Part shown: in pieces, positions 1 through 9,621 of the stretch
How the letters are laid out: each line of letters begins with the position of its first letter
Position numbering within the stretch: the first letter of the stretch is position 1
NCBI GenBank assembly: GCA_020718225.1
Contig: DYSO01000005.1
Location: 1 to 54,102, forward strand
Direction of reading: 5' to 3'
From: Draconibacterium orientale
Lineage (GTDB): Bacteria > Bacteroidota > Bacteroidia > Bacteroidales > FEN-979
DNA: 54,102 bases
Translations under genes and position numbers: made by a program
Notes under the pieces: generated by a model
What the model was told of the DNA's origin: nothing
Databases searched by the model: none
Seen by the model: only the letters and a program-made list of their open reading frames with translations

Positions 1-389
1 GCCTTCCAGCCCTTCCCACTCCGACACACGGACAGAAAGACAATGCAGCAAAAATTAAAGACGTAATATCGGAGGACAAGAACGGCCAGCTTGTAACAGG
101 CGGTATATTTTATTGCCGAGACAGTGGGTATTTCAGCGTTTCTGCATCTAATAAACTTTCGTGTAACTTGACAGGACAGTGCTTCGAAATCGGCAACAAA
201 AACATACCGCCAATCCGTTGGCAACAAGTGTAAAAAGACAGACGAGACCAAAGCTTGCAAAAGAGCTGCAACCGACCGAAGGGAGCTCACGAGCACCTTT
301 GAAAATAAATAATCGGGCGAGTAATTTTGCTTACGCACCCGTGCTAAATTGTTACATTTTAGCTTTTAAAATAGTGAACAGAAAATACT
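1..389. other. gene-poor leading region upstream of hsdM
   Basis: No convincing coding sequence is visible in these 389 bases. The one open frame (179-400) has no recognisable motif and runs into the hsdM start. The stretch contains the long imperfect inverted repeat at 99-211 and a shorter inverted pair (GAGCT and AGCTC, about 262-288). Base composition resembles the AT-richer hsdM fragment downstream rather than the GC-richer genes after 1584, which suggests that 1 to about 1520 entered as one block. It may hold the promoter of hsdM, for example the AT-rich stretch at about 350-375, but no clear TAnnTTTG element is seen. Confidence 0.6.
99..211. repeat. long imperfect inverted repeat (hairpin-forming)
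   Basis: The left arm at 99-119 (GGCGGTATATTTTATTGCCGA) and the right arm at 190-211 are near-perfect reverse complements. Nineteen positions pair, with two mismatches and one bulge. The arms flank about 70 bases that also carry short direct repeats (GACAGTG at 120-126 and 175-181). Outside the arms a weaker match continues (CTTGT and AAC on the left against GTT and ACAAG on the right). The layout resembles a folded recombination site or the remnant of a mobile cassette, but the conserved core sites of an integron attC were not found, so its nature is open. Confidence 0.7.
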
Positions 390-1505
390 ATGACAGATAA
401 TTTAGAATTAGAAAAAACCCTTTGGCAAGCAGCCGATAAACTCCGCAACAATATGGATGCGGCTGAATACAAACACGTGGTTTTGGGTTTGATATTCTTG
501 AAATACATTTCGGATGCTTTTGACGAACTATATGAGCATTTAAAAGATACGGAAAACGAAACAGGAGCCAACCCCGAAGATAAAGACGAATATACAGCCG
601 AAAGAGTTTTCTATGTTCCACCACAGGCACGTTGGAAATGGTTACAAGGCAAGGCCAAACTGCCAACAATAGGCAAAGACATTGACGATGCAATGGATGC
701 TATTGAAAAGGACAACGCTACACTAAAAGGAGTTTTACCAAAAGACTATGCCCGACCTGCATTAGATAAGCAACGATTAGGAGAATTGATTGATTTAATT
801 GGTTCAATCACTTTGAGCAAGGGCGGAAACGGAAAAGGCAAAGATGTTTTAGGTTTTGTATTTGAATATTTCTTAGGACAATTTGCCGACGCCGAAGGCA
901 AAAAAGGCGGACAATTTTATACACCGCAAAGCATTGTAAAAATACTGGTTGATATGCGTGCACCCGAACCCGAAAAACGAGTTTATGACGGATGTTGCGG
1001 AAGTGGTGGAATGTTTGTGCAAAGCGAACGCTTTATTGAAATGCACGAACACCGAAAAGGCAAGATTTCTATTTACGGACAAGAAAGCAACCCGACAACT
1101 CATAAATTAGCTAAAATGAATTTGGCTATTCGTGGTATAGATGCCAAAATTGAATTGGGCGATACTTTGATGAGCGACAAATTTCCCGAACTCAAGGTTG
1201 ATTATGTAATTGCAAATCCACCTTTCAATGTTAGCGACTACAACATAAACAAAGCCGAAACGCACAAATGGAAATACGGCATACCACCAACAGGCAACGC
1301 TAACTACGCTTGGTTGCAGCATTTCGTGAGCAAACTTGCGCCTTATGGAACAGCAGGAATTGTTTTGGCAAATGGAAGTATGAGTTCTGAAATTGCAACC
1401 GAAGGAGAAATCCGAAAAGCAATGATTGAAGCCGATTTGGTGGATTGTATGGTTTCCTTGGATAACACAGGCAAAAATGTTAGCAGAAGACTTGGTAAAT
1501 GGTAA
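390..1505 (+). pseudogene. hsdM: truncated type I restriction-modification DNA methyltransferase subunit (HsdM)
   Basis: This is the N-terminal two-thirds of an HsdM N6-adenine methyltransferase: an N-terminal helical HsdM domain (about residues 5-150) followed by the SAM-binding and catalytic domain. Motif I is D200-GCCGSGG (family usually DPxCGSGG) and catalytic motif IV is N276-PPF. The family normally continues past a CMVSL-like segment into a further 120-150 residues. Here homology stops right after CMVSL (about base 1461) and the frame ends after 14 unrelated residues, giving 371 instead of about 500 residues. A different frame (1462-1518) reads [18 protein letters not shown] and then stops, which looks like the true C-terminus of some gene joined out of frame. 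No specificity (hsdS) or restriction (hsdR) subunit follows. The gene is probably non-functional, the product of a deletion or recombination junction. An assembly join cannot be excluded. Confidence 0.82.
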
Positions 1506-1583
1506 AGACAACGAATAAATATTGCCCACGCGTAAAAAATAAAATATGTTCCCTGTTCCCTTTATCAGATTAATTTAAACAGT

Positions 1584-4500
1584 ATGAAAAAAATTCACTA
1601 CCATCGGTTTTTTTATGTTCTGGCTGTTTTTGCCGGAATAGCGCTCCTGATGATTTCCGGGTGCAGGAAACAAAGTTCACTGCAGCGGGTCAATCCGGCA
1701 TTCCGGGAATATATCCAGGCATTCACAACGGGGATTATATCAACGCGGTCGGTTATTAAGGTCCGGCTGGCCGACAATTTTGCCGATACGGTCACCTTTA
1801 ACATGCCGGTAGCGGAGACCTTTTTCAGGTTTAAACCTGTCATTCAGGGAAAGACCTATTGGACCGACAGCCGGACCATCGAATTTCACCCGGACGAACC
1901 ATTGCCCCAGGACCAGGTATATACGGTCGCGTTTTTTCTTTCGAAGCTGATTACCGTTCCCGATTCACTGAACACGCTTTTTTCCCAGGTTCAGACCATG
2001 AAACAGGAGATCGCGGTTTCTGTTGAAAACCACAAAGCCTACTTTCATTCCGACCTTTCGCGTGAATTCCTTACAGGTATTTTAAAAACTTCCGACGTGG
2101 CCGACGATCAGCAGGTAGAAAAAGTTTTGAAGGCCACGCAGGATGGCCGGGAACTTCCGGTTTGCTGGTCGCATGATAAAAAGAACCGCTCCCATCTTTT
2201 CCAGGTTGATTCCATCCACAGGGGGAGAGCAGCCAGCGCTGTAAAACTTCAATGGGATGGCGCCCCGATAAATTCGAAAACCGATGGCGACCTGAAAGTG
2301 GAAATTCCGGCGCTGAACGATTTCAGAATACTGGATGTCCGGAGTTTCCCTTCGGAACAACCCTGTTTGCGGGTTCAGTTCAGCGATCCGCTGGATCCCG
2401 GTCAGAACCTGGATGGTCTTTTTCGTGTCGGGAAACTACAGGATTTACGGTATTCTGTTGATGATAACCTGCTTTGGATTTATCTCCCGGATATACAGGA
2501 GAACAAAACCAGGTTAACGTTCGAACCATCCATTAAAAATATTCAGCATAAGGAGTTGGGGAAGCGCATCCTTATCGATATTCAAATCGAAAATGCCAGC
2601 CCCAACCTTCGTTTTGTGGGTGATGGCGTGATCCTTCCAAGTTCCAACGGGATGTTGCTGCCTTTTGAAGCGGTTAACCTGAATGCGGTGGATATTAAAG
2701 TGGTCAGGATCTTCGAAAAAAACATCCTACAGTTTTTACAAGTCAATGAATTGTCGGGCAATTCTGAGCTTGCACGCGTTGGGCGGATTGTTTTAAAAAA
2801 GAGCATGCCCTTAAACGGGGTTGCCGATAAAGGCCGCTGGAACCGGTTTTCGATCGACCTTTCCAATCTGATAAAAACAGAGCCCGGGGCGATTTATTCG
2901 GTAATTCTCAGCTTTAGGAAAGATTATTCCACGTTCCCGTGTAATGGTTCCGATTCAGTAAACAATAACGACCGGGATATGATGGTCTTTTCTGATCCTG
3001 ATAAAGAGAACGACAAAGATTGGGGCTATTACAGCAATTATTACGATGATGACTACAACAACGGGGGATGGCTGCAATACCGTTGGGAAGAACGCGACGA
3101 CCCCTGTAAACCATCTTACTATTTCAACAAAACCATCAGCCGTAATGTCTTGTCTTCCGACCTGGGCATCATTGCCAAAGGGGGGAATGATGGGGAATTT
3201 CATGTTTATGTAACCGATATTGTTACTTCAAAGCCCCTGTCGGGTATCGCGGTGGAATTCTTCAATTTTCAGCTTCAAAGTTTGTGCAAAGCCACAACCG
3301 ATCAGGAAGGAATGGTGACGGTCCCGGTAAAGAAGCGGCCGTTTGTCCTGACGGCGAAAAGCAAGGGGCAAACCGGATATCTTAAACTTTCGGATGGTTT
3401 GGCCTTGTCGCTCAGTATGTTTGACGTCAGCGGCGAACCGGTACAAAACGGGATCAAAGGTTATTTATACGGCGAACGCGGAGTGTGGCGCCCGGGCGAT
3501 TCACTTTTTCTTACCTTCATTCTTGAGGATAAGGAACATCAGCTTCCGAAACATCATCCGGTTGGTTTTTCGTTGCTCAATCCTTCGGGTCAACTGATCA
3601 ACCGGATGGTCAGGACTTCTTCGGTAGATGGTTTTTACAGTTTCAATACGGTCACGGCCCCGGATGCGCCTACCGGGAACTGGCTTGCCCAGGTCAGCGT
3701 GGGTGGCGCCGAATTCCGGAAAACCCTGAAAATCGAAACCATTAAACCCAACCGTTTGAAGATCACACTGGACTTTAAAACCGACCGGCTAATAAAAGAT
3801 CATATTCCATCCGCTTTGCTGGAAGCTACCTGGCTTACAGGGTCCATCGCCGGGAACCTGAAGGCTAAAGTAACCATGACCCTGACAAAATCGGCAACGG
3901 AATTTAAAGGATTTCCCGGGTTTGTTTTCGACAATCCGACTGCCGGGTTTGCTGCCGAAAACATCACGGTTTTCGATGGCCGGCTGGATCCTTCAGGTTG
4001 TGCCCTTATCCTGCCAAAAATTCATGTAACCCACACCGCTCCAGGCGTTCTGAATGCCCGGTTCGAGACCATGGTTTTCGAAGATGGGGGCGATTTCAGC
4101 GTTGACCGGTTTGTCCTTCCCTATTATCCTTTTCAATCCTATTGTGGCATTCGGCCCCCCTTGAATACAAAAAACGACCACATCCTCATGACCGACAAAA
4201 CATACCCGGTCGACTTGGTTAATGTGGATTCCCGGGGGAAGCTGGTCCCGTCCAATACCTTGAAAGTTGAAGTCTATAAACTTGAATGGCGGTGGTGGTG
4301 GGACGATTCTGAAGAAGGTTCCGCCGATTTTATCTCAACTGCTTATATCCGGCCCGTCGACTCGACCCTATTGAAAACCGCTGACGGAAAAGCATCATAT
4401 CCGTTTGAGGCAGGTTATGATGATTGGGGAAGATATCTCATCAAAGTCACAGATCAATCGTCGGGCCATGCAGCCGGAACGATCGTATATGTAGACTGGC

Positions 4501-7157
4501 CCGGCTATTTCCGTATGCCGGGAGGAGAAAAGCAGGCGGCAGCAATGCTCACGCTCACTACCGATAAACCTGGTTATAAAGTGGGCGATATGATAAAATT
4601 AACACTTCCGTCTGCTCCGGATGGAAGGGCATTGGTTACCATCGAAACCGGGTCGAAGGTGTTAAAATCATTCTGGGTCCCCACTTCCCGGGGGAGTGTC
4701 GATTTTTCTGTTAAAGCAACAGAAGCGATGGCGCCCAATTGCTATGTTTACATTACCCTGATCCAGCCGCATGCGCAAACAACGAATGATCTTCCCATCC
4801 GGCTATACGGAGTTGTAGCTGTCCCCATTGAAAATCCAGGCACACATCTCAGCCCGGCCATCCACGTTCAAAAAGAATGGGCGCCCGGACAAAAAGTGAC
4901 CATTGGTATCAGCGAAAGCAACGGAAAACCCATGACCTATACCTTAGCCATTGTTGATGAGGGTTTGCTTGACCTTACCCGGTTTAAAACACCCGATCCG
5001 TGGAATGTTTTTTATGCAAGGGAAGCGCTTGGGGTGAAAACATGGGACCTGTACGATCAGGTAATAGGGGCATACAGCGGAGAATTACAACGGATTTTAA
5101 GCATCGGTGGCGATCAGGAAGGCGACTTGAAAGGGATGCTGAAAGCCAACCGGTTTGTTCCAATGGTGCGGAATTTTGGCCCATATGAATTGAAAAGCGG
5201 CCAATCGCGCAACCATTCTTTTATCATGCCTCAGTATATTGGATCGGTGAGGGTGATGGTGGTGGCAGGTAAAGATGGCGCTTATGGCCGGAATGAAAAA
5301 ACAGTAGCGGTGAAAAAACCGCTGATGGTACTTGGAACGCTTCCGCGGGTAGTTGGTCCGGGTGAAACGCTAAAGCTTCCGGTAAGTGTATTTGCCATGG
5401 ACAAAACAATAAAAAACGTGAAAGTTGATCTGGAAGTGAACCCTCAGTTTATTATCGAAGGAGCAGTTTCAAAACAACTCGTATTTACTGCAACGGGTGA
5501 TCAGATGGTTACCTTCGATCTGAAAGTCAGGGAATCAACCGGAATCGGGAAAATCCATATAGTCGCTTTCAGTGGGGACCAAACGGCCGACCATGAAATA
5601 GAAATCGAAGTCAGGAATCCCAATACCCGGATAACCAACATTTTTGAAAAGGCAATTCAGCCGGGAGGTTCCTGGATGGCTGATGTTGTTTCTCCCGGAA
5701 TTCCGGGTACCAACAGCGGGACCCTGGAAATCTCATCCATGCCGCCACTCAACCTGAAACAACGGTTGGGGTTCCTGATGAAATATCCCTATGGTTGTCT
5801 GGAACAATCGGTTTCTGCTGTTTTCCCACAACTCTGTCTGACCGATATTATGGATCTTCCGGAGGGATCAAAAAAAGAGACAACCCAGCATATCCGCCTG
5901 GCTATTCAAAGGATAAAATCGTTTCAGCTTACCAATGGAGGATTGTCATACTGGCCGGGAGGAACTTATGCCGATGATTGGGGTACCAGTTATGCCGGCC
6001 ATTTTATGATTGAAGCAGAACAGAAAGGATACGCCTTACCGGCTCATTTTATCTCTTCCTGGAAAGAATTTCAGCGACAGAAAGCGGTCTCCTGGAATGT
6101 CAATGCCGGCTATTTTAATGATGACCTCGTACAGGCCTATCGTTTGTTTACATTGGCCCTTGCCCGGTCGCCGGAGTTGGGTTCGATGAACCGACTGCTG
6201 GAGAAAAAAGACCTTTCGATAGCAGCGCAATGGCAACTGGCAGCGGCCTATCAGATTGCCGGGAAAAGTGAAACTGCCATCCAATTGATTAACCGGGCTA
6301 CCATGGGGGTTAAACCTTACCGGGAACTTACCGGTACTTTCGGTTCAGATCTTCGCGACAAAGCCATGATCGTTGACGCGCTCTGCCTCCTGAATATGAA
6401 AACGAAGGCGGCCCCCCTGGTAAAAGAGATCTCCGATGCTTTATGTTCAAGAGAATGGTACAGTACCCAATCCACCGCCTTTGCCCTTATGGCCATCGTG
6501 AAATTTACCGGAAACAGTTCCGGATCCGGAATTACGGCTACCTGCCGGATATATCAGGACGAGCCTGTTAAAATCAGTACCACGAATCCGTTTTTCTCCC
6601 GTTCCATCGATGTAATTCCCGGGAAAAAAGGGGTTGTACAGGTCACAAACAATGGTAAAAATATCCTGTTTGCCCGGGTCATTGTTTCCGGCATACCGGG
6701 CTTTGACGACGTTACTGCCGCTTCCAGTAACCTGAAGATAAAAGTAACCTGGCAATCGATCAAAGGAGACGTCATCAATCCCCAAAAATTGCCACAGGGG
6801 ACCAATTTCATTATGGAAGTGACCATTACCAACCCGGGGTTGCGGGGGAATTACCAACAATTGGCCCTGTCGCAGATTTTTCCATCGGGGTGGGAGATAA
6901 TCAATGCCCATAGCAGCAGCCTGGCCCAGACACAAACTACGGACTCTCCGTTTAGTTATCAGGATGTTCGCGATGACCGGGTTTATACCCATTTTGACCT
7001 GGATGCTGCTCAATCCAAAACATTCAGGGTGATGCTAATGGCTGCCTATCAGGGGAAGTTTTATATGCCGGCTGTTTTGTGCGAAGCCATGTACGATAAT
7101 ACCATTAATGCCCGCGTACCAGGTGGATGGGTGGAGGTGATACCATCCATAAAATGA
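1584..7157 (+). CDS. alpha-2-macroglobulin family lipoprotein with intact thioester
   Basis: This is a bacterial alpha-2-macroglobulin, a large periplasmic lipoprotein thought to trap and inactivate foreign proteases. At 1857 residues it is within the family's size range. A lipoprotein signal ends at the lipobox LMISGC (Cys27). MG-type beta domains fill most of the N-terminal half, including an MG2-like stretch around residues 610-720. The thioester motif GCLEQ is intact at residues 1404-1408 (Cys1405), inside the alpha-alpha barrel thioester domain, and a receptor-binding-like beta domain ends the protein. The start ATG at 1584 directly precedes the signal peptide. The stop overlaps the start of the PBP1C gene (ATGA at 7154-7157). 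The same pairing in E. coli (yfhM-pbpC) is explained as protection coupled to repair of peptidoglycan after a breach. Confidence 0.93.
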   Translation: MKKIHYHRFFYVLAVFAGIALLMISGCRKQSSLQRVNPAFREYIQAFTTGIISTRSVIKVRLADNFADTVTFNMPVAETFFRFKPVIQGKTYWTDSRTIEFHPDEPLPQDQVYTVAFFLSKLITVPDSLNTLFSQVQTMKQEIAVSVENHKAYFHSDLSREFLTGILKTSDVADDQQVEKVLKATQDGRELPVCWSHDKKNRSHLFQVDSIHRGRAASAVKLQWDGAPINSKTDGDLKVEIPALNDFRILDVRSFPSEQPCLRVQFSDPLDPGQNLDGLFRVGKLQDLRYSVDDNLLWIYLPDIQENKTRLTFEPSIKNIQHKELGKRILIDIQIENASPNLRFVGDGVILPSSNGMLLPFEAVNLNAVDIKVVRIFEKNILQFLQVNELSGNSELARVGRIVLKKSMPLNGVADKGRWNRFSIDLSNLIKTEPGAIYSVILSFRKDYSTFPCNGSDSVNNNDRDMMVFSDPDKENDKDWGYYSNYYDDDYNNGGWLQYRWEERDDPCKPSYYFNKTISRNVLSSDLGIIAKGGNDGEFHVYVTDIVTSKPLSGIAVEFFNFQLQSLCKATTDQEGMVTVPVKKRPFVLTAKSKGQTGYLKLSDGLALSLSMFDVSGEPVQNGIKGYLYGERGVWRPGDSLFLTFILEDKEHQLPKHHPVGFSLLNPSGQLINRMVRTSSVDGFYSFNTVTAPDAPTGNWLAQVSVGGAEFRKTLKIETIKPNRLKITLDFKTDRLIKDHIPSALLEATWLTGSIAGNLKAKVTMTLTKSATEFKGFPGFVFDNPTAGFAAENITVFDGRLDPSGCALILPKIHVTHTAPGVLNARFETMVFEDGGDFSVDRFVLPYYPFQSYCGIRPPLNTKNDHILMTDKTYPVDLVNVDSRGKLVPSNTLKVEVYKLEWRWWWDDSEEGSADFISTAYIRPVDSTLLKTADGKASYPFEAGYDDWGRYLIKVTDQSSGHAAGTIVYVDWPGYFRMPGGEKQAAAMLTLTTDKPGYKVGDMIKLTLPSAPDGRALVTIETGSKVLKSFWVPTSRGSVDFSVKATEAMAPNCYVYITLIQPHAQTTNDLPIRLYGVVAVPIENPGTHLSPAIHVQKEWAPGQKVTIGISESNGKPMTYTLAIVDEGLLDLTRFKTPDPWNVFYAREALGVKTWDLYDQVIGAYSGELQRILSIGGDQEGDLKGMLKANRFVPMVRNFGPYELKSGQSRNHSFIMPQYIGSVRVMVVAGKDGAYGRNEKTVAVKKPLMVLGTLPRVVGPGETLKLPVSVFAMDKTIKNVKVDLEVNPQFIIEGAVSKQLVFTATGDQMVTFDLKVRESTGIGKIHIVAFSGDQTADHEIEIEVRNPNTRITNIFEKAIQPGGSWMADVVSPGIPGTNSGTLEISSMPPLNLKQRLGFLMKYPYGCLEQSVSAVFPQLCLTDIMDLPEGSKKETTQHIRLAIQRIKSFQLTNGGLSYWPGGTYADDWGTSYAGHFMIEAEQKGYALPAHFISSWKEFQRQKAVSWNVNAGYFNDDLVQAYRLFTLALARSPELGSMNRLLEKKDLSIAAQWQLAAAYQIAGKSETAIQLINRATMGVKPYRELTGTFGSDLRDKAMIVDALCLLNMKTKAAPLVKEISDALCSREWYSTQSTAFALMAIVKFTGNSSGSGITATCRIYQDEPVKISTTNPFFSRSIDVIPGKKGVVQVTNNGKNILFARVIVSGIPGFDDVTAASSNLKIKVTWQSIKGDVINPQKLPQGTNFIMEVTITNPGLRGNYQQLALSQIFPSGWEIINAHSSSLAQTQTTDSPFSYQDVRDDRVYTHFDLDAAQSKTFRVMLMAAYQGKFYMPAVLCEAMYDNTINARVPGGWVEVIPSIK

Positions 7158-9562
7158 TCTCTCTGACGGGTTATGTTCATCGTTTCAGGAAGCTTCACCC
7201 AAACCGGCGAAAGCGGTTGGTTTATATAACCATCATGGCTTTCCTGGTTATGCTGTTTTTTTATTGGCGATGGCTTCCTGCCCCGCTGTTCAATGACCCT
7301 ATGTCCACTGTTTTATTAGACAGGAACGGTCAGTTGCTTGGTGCGAAGATATCAGCCGATCAGCAATGGCGTTTTCCGGAGAGCGATCGGGTGCCGGAAA
7401 AATTTGAACAAGCCATTCTTCATTACGAGGACCGATATTTCCGGTATCATCCTGGATTTAACCTGGTTGCAATGGTTCGCGCTACATACCTCAATTTCAG
7501 ATATCACCGGGTTGTGAGCGGAGGAAGTACCATCACCATGCAGGTCATCCGGATGGCCCGGAAAAACAGAAAGCGCACCTATTTTGAGAAAATCCGTGAA
7601 ACATTGCTTGCCATCCGTTTGGAACTTGGCAACAGCAAAACAAAAATTTTACGGTTCTATGCTTCTCATGCCCCTTTCGGAGGTAATGTAGTGGGGCTCG
7701 AAGCAGCGGCCTGGCGATATTTCGGAGTGAGGGCGGAACAACTATCCTGGGCCGAAACAGCTACCCTGGCTGTGTTGCCCAACAGTCCTGGATTGATTTA
7801 TCCCGGAAGGAACCCGGAACGGTTGCTTGCAAAACGCAACCGGCTTCTCGACCTGCTTCACAGCAGCCATGTGATCGATTCTGCGACCTGTGCGCTGGCT
7901 AAAAGTGAACGGCTTCCTGAAAAACAATTTTCTTTGCCACAACTTGCCCCCCATTTGCTTGACCGGATGATAAAAGAGGGAAAGAAAGGGAAAAAAACAG
8001 CAACCACCCTCGATGCAACACTTCAGGAAAGAATCAATAATATATTGGAAATTCATGCTACCCAACTGAAAGCAAACGAAATTCACAACGCAGCCGTACT
8101 GGTCCTTGAAGTAAATACCGGAAAAGTATTGGCTTACGTGGGGAATAGATCAAAGAACAACATCGCAGAATACGGCAATAATGTCGACATCATCACTTCG
8201 CCACGCAGTACCGGCAGCATTCTGAAACCATTTTTGTACGCAGCCATGCTAAACGACGGATTGCTGCTGCCCAACACGCTGGTCCCCGATATCCCCATGC
8301 AGGTTGGAGGGTTTATTCCCGAAAATTACAATCTGACATATGATGGCGCTGTGCCTGCAAAACGCGCCCTGTTCAGGTCCCTGAATATTCCGGCCGTAAA
8401 AATGCTTCAGACCTATGGCTACTCGCAGTTCTATGCCTTGCTCCGGAACATCGGGATGACAACCCTGGTCAAACCTGCCGGACATTATGGTTTGGCCCTC
8501 ATCCTGGGTGGCGCAGAGGCAACCTTGTGGGACCTTGCCGGCATTTACGGCTCCATGGCACGGACCTTGAACCATTTTTCAGGGAATGGTACCGGATATA
8601 CACGGACTGATTTTCATCCGCCCGTATTGACAGAAAGTGAAAAACAACAACCTCTTTTCCATGGCAGCCAAAGTTCCTGGTTCGATGCCGGTTCCATTTG
8701 GCTGACTTTTGAAGCCATGGTTGAAGTTGCACGTCCTGATGAGGATATCCAATGGCAGAGTTTTTCTTCTTCACGAAAAATTGCCTGGAAAACAGGGACC
8801 AGTTTTGGTAACCGGGATGGTTGGTCCATTGGGGTTACCCCCGGGTTTGTTGTTGCAGTTTGGGTTGGAAATGCTTCTGGAGAAGGCAGACCAGGGTTGA
8901 CCGGCATTGGTGTTGCAGCTCCCATATTGTTTGATGTTTTCAAAGCGTTGCCTGCTACTGACTGGTTCAGGCAACCCATTGAAGCGATGGTACAAACAGC
9001 GGTTTGCCGGTATAGTGGCTATCGTGCCTCTTCCATCTGTGAATTTACCGATACCATATGGATACCCAAAACCGGAATAAAAACCGCTGCCTGTCCTTTT
9101 CATCAAATGGTACATCTCGATGAAACCGGTCGGTGGCAGGTCCATTCCGGTTGCGAAACTCCCGGGCAGATGCAACATGTTTCCTGGTTTGTACTCCCGC
9201 CTGTTCAGGAGTGGTATTTCCGGGGGAAAAACCCTTTTTATAAACCCCTTCCACCGTTCCGGCCCGATTGTGGCGCTTCAGATGAACGGAAAAACATGGA
9301 AATTATCTATCCCAAAAACAACAGCAGGATCTATATTCCGGTCGAACTTGACGGAAGGGCTGGCAACGCCGTGGTAAAACTCGCCCACCGTAACCCGCAA
9401 GCGCTGGTCTATTGGCACCTCGATGACAGATTCCTTGGGATGACGACAAAAATTCATCAGATGGCCATTTCCCCCCATCAGGGGATGCACCGGCTGACCC
9501 TGGTTGATGAAAATGGAGAGACTTTGGTAATCCGATTTTGGGTTTTGACAAAAGATGAATAA
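7154..9562 (+). CDS. pbpC: penicillin-binding protein 1C (bifunctional transglycosylase/transpeptidase)
   Basis: This is a class A PBP that polymerises glycan strands and cross-links peptides on the outer face of the inner membrane. With the start at 7154 (ATGA overlap with the preceding stop; GGAGGTGA at 7133-7140) it has 802 residues. An in-frame ATG at 7127 would add 9. One N-terminal transmembrane helix is followed by a GT51 domain (about residues 60-235) with E92 in the EDRYF motif and the SGGSTITMQ motif. The transpeptidase domain has SxxK (S355-ILK), SxN (S409-LN) and K546TG. The C-terminal part (about residues 690-800) matches the PBP1C-specific extension. Translational coupling to the macroglobulin supports joint action in envelope defence or repair. 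Confidence 0.95.
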   Translation: MISLTGYVHRFRKLHPNRRKRLVYITIMAFLVMLFFYWRWLPAPLFNDPMSTVLLDRNGQLLGAKISADQQWRFPESDRVPEKFEQAILHYEDRYFRYHPGFNLVAMVRATYLNFRYHRVVSGGSTITMQVIRMARKNRKRTYFEKIRETLLAIRLELGNSKTKILRFYASHAPFGGNVVGLEAAAWRYFGVRAEQLSWAETATLAVLPNSPGLIYPGRNPERLLAKRNRLLDLLHSSHVIDSATCALAKSERLPEKQFSLPQLAPHLLDRMIKEGKKGKKTATTLDATLQERINNILEIHATQLKANEIHNAAVLVLEVNTGKVLAYVGNRSKNNIAEYGNNVDIITSPRSTGSILKPFLYAAMLNDGLLLPNTLVPDIPMQVGGFIPENYNLTYDGAVPAKRALFRSLNIPAVKMLQTYGYSQFYALLRNIGMTTLVKPAGHYGLALILGGAEATLWDLAGIYGSMARTLNHFSGNGTGYTRTDFHPPVLTESEKQQPLFHGSQSSWFDAGSIWLTFEAMVEVARPDEDIQWQSFSSSRKIAWKTGTSFGNRDGWSIGVTPGFVVAVWVGNASGEGRPGLTGIGVAAPILFDVFKALPATDWFRQPIEAMVQTAVCRYSGYRASSICEFTDTIWIPKTGIKTAACPFHQMVHLDETGRWQVHSGCETPGQMQHVSWFVLPPVQEWYFRGKNPFYKPLPPFRPDCGASDERKNMEIIYPKNNSRIYIPVELDGRAGNAVVKLAHRNPQALVYWHLDDRFLGMTTKIHQMAISPHQGMHRLTLVDENGETLVIRFWVLTKDE

Positions 9563-9621
9563 TGACAGAAACCGGAAAATTTTCTATCTTGCCACCCGAA
9601 AATCCTACCAACTACTCAGCG

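Noticed and set aside
99..211. Integron attC site
   Set aside because: The hairpin shape fits, but the conserved RYYYAAC and GTTRRRY core sites were not found and no integrase is present. Kept only as an inverted repeat.
179..400. Open frame of 73 residues ahead of hsdM
   Set aside because: No motif, unusual composition, overlaps part of the inverted repeat and the hsdM start.
390..1505. Active type I restriction-modification system
   Set aside because: HsdM is truncated and no hsdS or hsdR is in the window.
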